Shown: piece by piece, positions 8,517 to 16,216 of the stretch
How positions within the stretch are numbered: the stretch's first letter is position 1
Layout of the letters: each line of letters begins with the position of its first letter
Assembly: GCA_015501595.1 (NCBI GenBank)
Contig: JADNRX010000995.1
Span: 1-16,492 of the forward strand
Origin: Hymenopellis radicata
Taxonomy: Eukaryota; Basidiomycota; Agaricomycetes; Agaricales; Physalacriaceae
Direction: 5' to 3'
Length of the DNA stretch: 16,492 nucleotides
Program-made: the position numbers and the translations under genes
Notes under the pieces: generated by a model
What the model was told of the DNA's origin: nothing
What the model saw: only the letters and a program-made list of their open reading frames with translations
Databases searched by the model: none

Positions 8517-8713
8517 AAATTACTGGTCTGACACCTGGAGATCATATATATAATATATATACACGTCCTGCAGAAGAAATGAAGGTAGTAGCATGTGTGA
8601 GACACGTTAAATTGAGTGGACGATCCTCCCTCTAGAGCGTGGGAATTTTGATCAAAACTCCGATGAGGAGGAAGACTGACCTCTAGAACACTGGTCCCTT
8701 CACCAAATGACAT
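8357..8713 (-). CDS. Small ORF in the right arm of foldback copy 1, unrecognised
   Basis: 118 codons beginning with the same MSFGEGTSVLEV start as the left-arm ORF, then running into the centre (SSNHVRNSFLDM...). In foldback copy 2 the equivalent ORF stops after 68 codons because of one extra C near 15102. Such tolerance of frame change argues against strong selection on the extended C-terminus. No family is recognised. Confidence 0.2.
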   Translation of the reverse strand: MSFGEGTSVLEVSLPPHRSFDQNSHALEGGSSTQFNVSHTCYYLHFFCRTCIYIIYMISRCQTSNFSSNHVRNSFLDMLTYLFCYKLDNTLQLLIGDMKCELDLVIKVILEVLDQSAR

Positions 8714-9625
8714 GGTTCCTTTTGCGAAAAGGTTGTAAATGAATGTCTAAAGGTAGTCCAGTACAATTTAGAGAGGTATTCCTATGCTAAATAACCCAAA
8801 ATGCGAAAATGCTTAAGACAGCATTGGAGACCTATCTATACATGGACTACTGGGTTGGGGACACTCTCTATATCATAAATAAAGGTTTAGTACTACTATA
8901 AACGATGTAGCAAAGTCTCAGGTCCCCAGAGTGGCAGGATCCTATGCTATATCCCTGGTGGCCCTGGAGCAGTCATCCTGATATATCTCTTGAACCCTTC
9001 GATGAAATGACCTGAAAATGATATCAGATATCGTTCTATAGTACCTCTAGAAGGTATCAAAGTCCCAAGGCCATAGGCTATGTCAAAGGCCTATTAGAAG
9101 TGTGGCGCATTTTTACACCTCTAATATCTCCTCCAGTTTTGAAGCTATCGCAAAATGGTTTACACCATTGGATTCCCAGCCCAAAAAACTATAAAAAAGG
9201 TTTTCATCACCCCAATACCTATCCCCTATAGTAGCATTCATCAATGCCCACCCCATCCTACCCAATGCTGACCTAATCAAAAATGCGCCCTAGAAGGCAC
9301 CCCACACACCCTGGGGCTGATCCATCAATCCTAGGCACATTCTCCACATTTCATCAATATCTAATCTCCCCATCAGTAGACCCTGTAGAGCCCTGCCAGA
9401 TCCAGAGGCACAGCCAGACCTATTTATAGATCCCAGACCAGGCAGCAGGTCACCCCCCGGTGAGCCCTCCCTATTAGGAAGGCGCTCTGGAGGGCCCTTC
9501 TATTTCAGGTAGGTGGTCTGAAATTAGTTATAGGCTCTAATATATGGAATCTAAATAGAGCCCAAATTGTATTCCGGTGCCCTGCTACAAGGGCAGGAAA
9601 CTAGTTATAGGTACAGCATTGGGTG
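8517..9625 (-). repeat. Right inverted arm of foldback copy 1
   Basis: Inverted counterpart of the left arm. It has a TATTTATA box (9421-9428, inward on the minus strand), the internal terminal motif CCCAATGCTG (9261-9270), AAAATGCG-type sites at 8798, 9105 and 9279, and a minus-strand ORF starting at 8713. Its mismatches to the left arm are few near the end and more frequent near the centre. Confidence 0.92.
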
Positions 9626-9632
9626 ACCCAAC

Positions 9633-11940
9633 TCCCACGTACCCTTCTCGCGGTGTAAGGCGATCTCGACATCCATTGCGGAAGTCCATCGGTCAGCGTC
9701 CAAACGCATGGCTTCAGCGTAGGTCTTCGGTTCGTATCGTCCTTCGATGCAGTCATCAATGCGATGGCATCGTCGAGTTCTGAGGATAGCCCCCAGATAG
9801 CGTGAGCGGCGGGCCGGTCAGAGTCGGTGGCCCAATCTTCACCAGCGGTGGGAGCAAGTTCCTCACGCGCCTGGTAATCCCGTGCCTCAGTAACAGCCTT
9901 GGTAGGGACAGGGAATCGAGGCGAGCGTCGAAGTGGTGGCTGATTGGAGCTGTCAAGTTTACGTGAGTCAATCGAATCAGACAGAGAAGATGATGAGGTA
10001 ATAGAAGAAGAAGAAGAATCTAACTTTACTCCGTGACCTGGAGCGACCACCGCAATGGGTGGGGCACTGTTCTGTACAGTAGTCTGCACCGGCGTTTGGA
10101 GATCAGCATCCAATCCTTCATCCTCAAACAATTCCCCAACACGTCCTCCTCCTCGACGATGACCCTCATCAAACACGACATTCCGGCTCTCAAACTGAAC
10201 ACCGCAGTCATCCATCAGGATGTAATTCCCCGCTCCAACTCCATACCCAATTAGAGTGGCGGGGATTCCACGGTCTTCCAGCTTGCTGCCACCATCCACC
10301 CTAGCACCGTTGACAACAGGTGCCTTGGCCGTGCATCGACACCCCCACACACGCAGGTGTGCGACGCTCTGACGCTCGTGAAGGAACTCCTCGGCTGGGA
10401 TCGTACCAGGATGACGATGCGAGGGTATCCGGTTGCGGACGTAGATACTCGCTGCCGCCGCGGCTGCCCAGTACTTGTGGGACAATCCAGAGTCATGGAG
10501 TCCGGTTCGGATGTCCTCAATGACAGTCCGTAGTGCTCGCTCTGCCAGCCCGTTCTGAGCAGAGGAGTAAGGTGCAGTGTTTTCGTGGATGATACCGTGA
10601 GTTTTAAAATACTCGCGCCACGCATGAGAGTTGAAAGCGTTGTCAGTACGGACGCGTTTGATCTTACGCCCCGTCTGATTCTCCATCAACACCCGATATT
10701 CATCGAATGCCTTGATCGTGGAGTCGTCGCTCTTGTCTGGTAGGAAATCGCCGTACTTGTACGAAGTCCCACTGTTGGCAATCAACATCATGTAGATATT
10801 TCCACCTGGCGACGCGACGCGCGATGGACCCCACAAGTCCATCGCAACGAGCCCCAAAGGCGGTACATCTGGATCGGTTGGGTTGTCAAATGGGTGGGCA
10901 TGCTGACGGCCCGCGAGGCAGTCGATGCATCGACCAGCAATCTTCGTGTCCGTGATTACCAGGTCATCGACTAACCCTTTGCTCGCCATCTCGCGGATAC
11001 GATTAGCATCAGAGTGCGCAAAACGGCGGTGCCAGGTATCGAGGTCCACCGGCGACGAAGTGGACAACATGGCTGTGGCGTGGCAGTCTCCTTCCAGGAC
11101 GTACATCCCTCCAGATCCGCGACCGCGCAGAACAGCTTTCCCATTCTTCCCCTGCAAGATCACCACCTCCCCTCCACCAAAAAGGGAGTAGTAACCAGAC
11201 CGGTTGAATTGGCTGACCGAAATGAGGTTCGCAGCGAGGGACGGAGCGTGAAGGGCTTTCTTAAAGGTGAACTCCATTCTCTTTCCCCCAACGTCGTAGA
11301 CACGACTAACAGTCCCCTTTCCGACGATAGAGAATTCACCCTCAGAGGAGAGTGCAGACTTCCCCGTTCTATACGGGATAAGCTCGTAGTCAGAGAACTC
11401 GCTACGGTCGCGGAAGAAATGGTCGCTCGCGCCGGAGTCGAGAAATGTCAGGGACACAGTTGGGGAAGTTCCCTCGAACGTCCGACTGACGACAGCCTTG
11501 TCCGCAACAGGCGCGTCGACAACAAATGCAGTCGGGGGTGGGGGTAGGGTGTAATCTCCCTCTGGGATAGGGTATAGGTGGGGAATAGCGGTGTCATCAT
11601 CGTCGAGACATTTGACAGTGATGGAGGAGTTGTAGTCAGCGTCTCCAGTCCACGCTGCCAGAGCGCGGTGTGACGTTGACGGTGTGGTCGCCGGTGTGGA
11701 TGAGGCGTTCGGCGCTGTCGTCTGGTTCGCCTGCGACTGGTTGTTCCTCTTCTTCCCAAAATTAGAGGGGAACTGACCCTCCTTGCCGCCGCCTTCCCAG
11801 TAACAATCAATCACCCAATGACTACCCCAGTCCTTCGCCTTGCAGTTGGGGTTAATGCAGTGCCACTTTCCCGTGGTCGCGAACGCAGTAGAACCACCAG
11901 TAGGGGTCTTTGGGAGTTTAATGGTGGCTGCGTACATCAA
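9633..11940 (-). CDS. pol: Copia pol, 5' part: zinc knuckle, protease and integrase
   Basis: Residues count from the TTG at 11940. A CX4CX7HX4C knuckle lies at 28-46 (C28, C33, H41, C46). The protease site LDSGASDHFF has D168. The integrase zinc motif is H304, H309, C338, C341 (WHRRFAHS...CIDC). The catalytic triad is D368 (AMDLWGPS), D433 (RTDNAFNS) and E467 (NGLAERALRT). The frame is the same as gag, separated only by TAG (11950-11952), so the usual single Gag-Pol frame is broken by one codon. Near 9758-9770 the frame slips by one. After the slip the copia linker reads EPKTYAEAMRLDADRW and IALHREKGTWELG in another frame, up to the foldback insertion. The first codon ATG at 11937 is not necessarily used. 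Confidence 0.9.
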
Positions 11941-11949
11941 AATAGCTCC

Positions 11950-12558
11950 CTAGACATCGGGAGCGGTAGGGTAGACGAAGAGGCCCGCGATGAGAGGTAA
12001 CCACTGGGGATGAGTAGCGGGAAGCAAGCGGATGAGGACATTTTTCAACTCCTTATCGCTGATGACCTTGCCAAGCGAGCGTAGGACAGCGACCTGGGCA
12101 TTGAGATCCGCCCAGTGCGCATCCAGTTCATCCATGGAACTTCCAGTGAACGCCGTGTTATTGAACACGTTCTCTGCATTAGAGAGCGCGGCGTCACTCT
12201 TCGGGATACACAATCGTTCGAGAGCTTCCCAGATTTCGGCCGCGGTTCCTTCAACACGCAGTCCAATGGCGACAGGATCGATTATGTTCTGCACGATGAG
12301 GGCTGTGGCGCAGCCGTCGCGGAAGTCCCACTCGTCACGGGATGGTGCCTTGGAGTAGAAAGGGGTAACAGGCTCGGTTTGGCCCGGACTGAGGATGACG
12401 ATGGGTGGGCGGGTGATTTGCGCAGTGATGTAGCCTTTGAGACCCGTACGAGTTGCGGATTGCTCGATACGGATCTTGAACGGTGCCCAGTTGGACTTGT
12501 CGTTCTTGAGCATGAGCTCATAGGCGAATTGTGGGATGGATACGATCCCGGACGACAT
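11950..12558 (-). CDS. gag: Copia Gag (capsid) protein
   Basis: 202 codons from ATG (12558-12556) to TAG (11952-11950). It has the layout of copia/UBN2-type Gag: a short N-terminus followed by KSNWAPFKIRI (the NWxxWK-like motif), EIWEALERLC, DELDAHWADLNAQVAVLRSLG and a helical KNVLIRLLPATHPQW segment. Gag packs the element RNA into virus-like particles. The zinc knuckle that normally follows is beyond the TAG in the same frame (pol entry), so this product lacks its nucleic-acid-binding end unless the stop is read through. Confidence 0.85.
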   Translation of the reverse strand: MSSGIVSIPQFAYELMLKNDKSNWAPFKIRIEQSATRTGLKGYITAQITRPPIVILSPGQTEPVTPFYSKAPSRDEWDFRDGCATALIVQNIIDPVAIGLRVEGTAAEIWEALERLCIPKSDAALSNAENVFNNTAFTGSSMDELDAHWADLNAQVAVLRSLGKVISDKELKNVLIRLLPATHPQWLPLIAGLFVYPTAPDV

Positions 12559-12680
12559 AGGGGTTGAGTTTGGGTGGTAACGGTGTATTGGGGTGGGTGT
12601 GGTGTGGGTATTAGTTGTGAGTCGTTCGTGGGTAAAACGGGTGGGTGTGTGTGTTATCGACTTGAATGAGATTATGCTTC

Positions 12681-12693
12681 GGGGCCCATAACC
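12681..12693 (-). other. Primer binding site, half initiator-tRNA-Met type
   Basis: Directly after the 5' LTR the minus strand reads GGTTATGGGCCCC. Its complement holds CCCATAACC, the anticodon-loop region of initiator tRNA-Met. Classical copia elements prime from an internal tRNA-iMet fragment with the same GGTTATGGGCCC core. The match here is 12 bases by eye. The following GAAGC may extend the pairing in the host tRNA. Confidence 0.7.
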
Positions 12694-12972
12694 TATTGTA
12701 AGGAAATGGATATAGTCAGCTTCTCAGTCGCACACGGTAGAAGTAACGACTTGTATTGAGTCGGTAAATATACCTATTGTAAGGAAATGGATATAGTCAG
12801 CTTCTGGAACGAACATAAGTATGATGAATGAGTAATAAAGTAGGTATAGAGCTCACCTCAGTCGCACACGGTAGAAGTAACGACTGAGGTGGCTGAAACG
12901 ATCGAACAGGTTAAGTAGGTACACATAGGGGCTGTCTATAAATGGGTATCACCGTCGGGTCTCTCTCCAATA
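12694..12972 (-). repeat. 5' LTR of the copia element
   Basis: 279 bp, TATTG...CAATA, with three transitions relative to the other LTR. It contains the same internal repeats. Read on the minus strand from the host gene it adds the codons YWRETRR and a stop (12951-12949), so it terminates the interrupted host protein shortly after the junction. Confidence 0.95.
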
Positions 12973-13585
12973 AGGGATACTAGCCGATGGCCCAGCGACG
13001 GCGGATCTCTGGCTGGTCTGGGAGCGCGGATTTGGCTTTCGAGGTGCAGGTGTTAGTGTGGATTTGCGGGAAGCTGGCTTGGGAGTGGATTTGGGAGTAG
13101 CTCCTTTCGCTGGGGAAGGAGAAGCTGTAGTAGCCTTTCTGGGATTGCGACGACTCGGAGACTTGTCGACTTTGTGCTTCTTCCTCATCTCTTCAACGAC
13201 ATGCTCCGTATCCGCGTCCATATCCACATCCTTGTCGGCCTTGCGCTTCTGAGCAAGGTAGCAGATATCCTGGTATCCCTCGACTCCAAAGGCCGTCCCG
13301 GAATTGACGACAAACCTCTCTTCTACAGCGCCGGACGGCCTTTGGGACATGAAGACGAGGTCAGCATCCTATTGGATGCATGGAGAGCGAGAGGCTTTGC
13401 CGAAAGCGCTGAAGTCGAAGCCTTGAGGATGACCCATGTCCTTCAAGTTGCCGAGTGTTGTAAACTTGACAGGTGGGAGGGAGCGCTTGAGGGCGTCCAG
13501 TGGAACATCCCGGTCTGTAATAGGTGCTGTGAGCCGGTTAGCCCAGAGTGGGACCTCTAGGTCTATGGCTAGTTCCATGTGTGCT
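12973..13585 (-). pseudogene. Disrupted host gene: main visible part, product unknown
   Basis: One minus-strand frame runs from 13578 to 12973 with a single TAG at 13371-13369. First part: MELAIDLEVPLWANRL, DVPLDALKRSLPPVKFTTLG, GHPQGFDFSAFGK. After the TAG: DADLVFMSQRPSG, FGVEGYQDICYLAQKRK, an acidic DKDVDMDADTE stretch, a basic MRKKHKVDK, and a long Ser/Thr/Pro/Lys-rich tail, as in nuclear proteins with disordered ends. The TAG lies in CCAATAG|GAT, which could be an intron acceptor, though I found no convincing donor. The C-terminus is cut by the copia LTR and the N-terminal side by foldback copy 2. No family is recognised. Confidence 0.5.
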
Positions 13586-14695
13586 CACCCAATGCTGTAC
13601 CTATAACTAGTTTCCTGCCCTTGTAGCAGGGCACCGGAATACAATTTGGGCTCTATTTAGATTCCATATATTAGAGTCTATAACTAATTTCAGACCACCT
13701 ACCTGAAATAGGAGGGCCTTTCAGAGCGCCTTCCTAATAGGGAGGGCTCACCGGGGGGTGACCTGCTGCCTGGTCTGGGATCTATAAATAGGTCTGGCTG
13801 TGCCTCTGGATCTGGCAGGGCTCTACAGGGTCTACTGATGGGGAGATTAGATATTGATGAAATGTGGGGAATGTGCCTAGGATTGATGGATCAGCCCCAG
13901 GGTGTGTGGGGGTGCCTTCTAGGGCGCATTTTTGATTAGGTCAGCATTGGGTAGGATGGGGTGGGCATTGATGAATGCTACTATAGGGGATGGGTATTGG
14001 GGTGATGAAAACCTTTTTTATAGTTTTTTGGGCTGGGAATCCAATGGTGTAAACCATTTTGCGATAGCTTCAAAACTGGAGGAGATATTAGAGGTGTAAA
14101 AATGCGCCACACTTCTAATAGGCCTTTGACATAGCCTATGGCCTTGGGACTTTGATACCTTCTAGAGGTACTATAGAACGATATCTGATATCATTTTCAG
14201 GTCATTTCATCGAAGGGTTCAAGAGATATATCAGGATGACTGCTCCAGGGCCACCAGGGATATAGCATAGGATCCTGCCACTCTGGGGACCTGAGACTTT
14301 GCTACATCGTTTATAGTAGTACTAAACCTTTATTTATGATATAGAGAGTGTCCCCAACCCAGTAGTCCATGTATAGATAGGTCTCCAATGCTGTCTTAAG
14401 CATTTTCGCATTTTGGGTTATTTAGCATAGGGATACCTCTCTAAATTGTACTGGACTACCTTTAGACATTCATTTACAACCTTTTCGCAAAAGGAACCAT
14501 GTCATTTGGTGAAGGGACCAGTGTTCTAGAGGTCAGTCTTCCTCCTCACCGGAGTTTTGATCAAAATTCCCACGCTCTAGAAGGAGGATCGTCCACTCAA
14601 TTTAACGTGTCTCACACATGCTACTGCCTTCATTCCTTCTGTAGGACGTGTATATATGTTATACATATGATCTCCAGGTGTCAGACTAGTAATTT
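13586..14695 (+). repeat. Left inverted arm of foldback copy 2
   Basis: Identical by eye to 6996-8105, including the TATAAATA box (13783-13790), the internal CAGCATTGGG motif (13942-13951) and the small-ORF start at 14499. Confidence 0.92.
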
Positions 14696-14705
14696 AATAA
14701 AGTAA
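14499..14705 (+). CDS. Small ORF in the left arm of foldback copy 2, unrecognised
   Basis: 68 codons, the same protein as at 7909-8115, with the same CCATGTC start context and upstream palindrome. No known family. It may be a chance frame preserved because the whole arm is recent. Confidence 0.3.
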   Translation: MSFGEGTSVLEVSLPPHRSFDQNSHALEGGSSTQFNVSHTCYCLHSFCRTCIYVIHMISRCQTSNLIK

Positions 14706-15097
14706 TCAGGTTAGAAACTCGTCCTAAGCTCTGTAGACAGGTTAGGCTACCTTCAGATAGTAATATTTCAAGTTCTACTTCAAAGGGCACCCTAAAAAGT
14801 ATTCTGGTATGAATATATATCATATTGAATGAAGTAAGAGGCATCTCCCATATGCTACATATGAGAGGTAAGAAAGTGAAAATGCGCAGTGGACTAACTC
14901 TTGCATAACTGCTTTCAATGCCTGAACAGGTTATAGTACATAACTGTTATCTGGCTGACTGATCTAATACCTCTAATATCACTTTAATAACAAGGTCCAA
15001 CTCGCATTTCATGTCTCCTATCAATAGTTGTAGAGTATTGTCCAATTTATAGCAGAACAGGTAGGTCAGCATATCTAAGAACGAGTTCCTGACATGA

Positions 15098-15304
15098 TTA
15101 CCTTGAGAAATTACTGGTCTGACACCTGGAGATCATATATATAATATATATACACGTCCTGCAGAAGAAATGAAGGTAGTAGCATGTGTGAGACACGTTA
15201 AATTGAGTGGACGATCCTCCCTCTAGAGCGTGGGAATTTTGATCAAAACTCCGATGAGGAGGAAGACTGACCTCTAGAACACTGGTCCCTTCACCAAATG
15301 ACAT
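15098..15304 (-). CDS. Small ORF in the right arm of foldback copy 2, unrecognised
   Basis: 68 codons with the MSFGEGTSVLEV start. It ends at NFSR because of the extra C near 15102, where the copy 1 counterpart reads on to 118 codons. Confidence 0.2.
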   Translation of the reverse strand: MSFGEGTSVLEVSLPPHRSFDQNSHALEGGSSTQFNVSHTCYYLHFFCRTCIYIIYMISRCQTSNFSR

Positions 15305-16216
15305 GGTTCCTTTTGCGAAAAGGTTGTAAATGAATGTCTAAAGGTAGTCCAGTACAATTTAGAGAGGTATTCCTATGCTAAATAACCCAAAATGCGAAAA
15401 TGCTTAAGACAGCATTGGAGACCTATCTATACATGGACTACTGGGTTGGGGACACTCTCTATATCATAAATAAAGGTTTAGTACTACTATAAACGATGTA
15501 GCAAAGTCTCAGGTCCCCAGAGTGGCAGGATCCTATGCTATATCCCTGGTGGCCCTGGAGCAGTCATCCTGATATATCTCTTGAACCCTTCGATGAAATG
15601 ACCTGAAGATGATATCAGATATCGTTCTATAGTACCTCTAGAAGGTATCAAAGTCCCAAGGCCATAGGCTATGTCAAAGGCCTATTAGAAGTGTGGCGCA
15701 TTTTTACACCTCTAATATCTCCTCCAGTTTTGAAGCTATCGCAAAATGGTTTACACCATTGGATTCCCAGCCCAAAAAACTATAAAAAAGGTTTTCATCA
15801 CCCCAATACCTATCCCCTATAGTAGCATTCATCAATGCCCACCCCATCCTACCCAATGCTGACCTAATCAAAAATGCGCCCTAGAAGGCACCCCACACAC
15901 CCTGGGGCTGATCCATCAATCCTAGGCACATTCTCCACATTTCATCAATATCTAATCTCCCCATCAGTAGACCCTGTAGAGCCCTGCCAGATCCAGAGGC
16001 ACAGCCAGACCTATTTATAGATCCCAGACCAGGCAGCAGGTCACCCCCCGGTGAGCCCTCCCTATTAGGAAGGCGCTCTGGAGGGCCCTTCTATTTCAGG
16101 TAGGTGGTCTGAAATTAGTTATAGGCTCTAATATATGGAATCTAAATAGAGCCCAAATTGTATTCCGGTGCCCTGCTACAAGGGCAGGAAACTAGTTATA
16201 GGTACAGCATTGGGTG
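15108..16216 (-). repeat. Right inverted arm of foldback copy 2
   Basis: Counterpart of 8517-9625 with one substitution seen. It carries the inward TATTTATA box (16012-16019) and the internal CCCAATGCTG motif (15852-15861). Confidence 0.92.

Larger units (their letters stand above)
6996..9625. mobile_element. Foldback DNA transposon, copy 1 (2630 bp), inserted in copia pol
   Basis: Ends are CACCCAATGCTGTACC... and ...GGTACAGCATTGGGTG. It is flanked by a perfect 7-bp duplication ACCCAAC (6989-6995 and 9626-9632). Removing the element and one duplication restores pol: codons for EKGTWELG run straight into TPPPGANIMGGRWV. It has long inverted arms (6996-8105 and 8517-9625) around a 0.41-kb centre. 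There is no transposase, only a 68-codon ORF in the left arm and a related longer one in the right. Long arms and a 7-bp duplication fit several cut-and-paste superfamilies (Mutator-like, hAT-like, P, KDZ). None is proven, and it must be mobilised in trans. Confidence 0.9.
5299..12972 (-). mobile_element. Ty1/copia LTR retrotransposon, defective, with a nested foldback element
   Basis: Two 279-bp LTRs (5299-5577, 12694-12972) begin TATTG and end CAATA. They are flanked by AGGGA at 5294-5298 and 12973-12977. Coding is on the minus strand in copia order: gag, zinc knuckle, protease, integrase, RT, RNase H. The total is 7674 bp; taking away the 2630-bp foldback insert and its 7-bp duplication leaves 5037 bp, a normal copia size. 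A tRNA-iMet-type primer site adjoins the right LTR and a purine tract adjoins the left LTR. Lesions: in-frame TAG between gag and pol, a frameshift after integrase, the foldback insertion, a frameshift in a run of five C (plus strand) in RT, and a deletion in RNase H. It cannot make all its own proteins from one frame. Confidence 0.93.
13586..16216. mobile_element. Foldback DNA transposon, copy 2 (2631 bp), inserted in the host gene
   Basis: Same ends as copy 1 and the same orientation. It is flanked by a perfect 7-bp duplication GTGTGCT (13579-13585 and 16217-16223), different from the one around copy 1, so both are independent insertions. Comparing by eye I saw only two differences from copy 1: one extra C near 15102 and A to G at about 15608 (GAAAATG against GAAGATG). 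Arms are 13586-14695 and 15108-16216. Confidence 0.92.

Noticed and set aside
6996..9625. Foldback element as an LTR retrotransposon or Helitron
   Set aside because: The repeats are inverted rather than direct, there are 7-bp target duplications, and no primer site or Helitron-type end is present.
11014..11547. 177-codon plus-strand ORF opposite copia pol
   Set aside because: It is a shadow of the protease/integrase frame, which has clear motifs on the minus strand.
5299..12972. RIP-type mutation of the retrotransposon
   Set aside because: All three LTR differences are transitions, but only one fits CpA to TpA, and the coding region is not AT-enriched.
6996..16216. CRISPR-like or regularly spaced short repeats
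   Set aside because: The repetition is fully explained by the two foldback copies and their arms; no regular spacers exist, and the context is eukaryotic.
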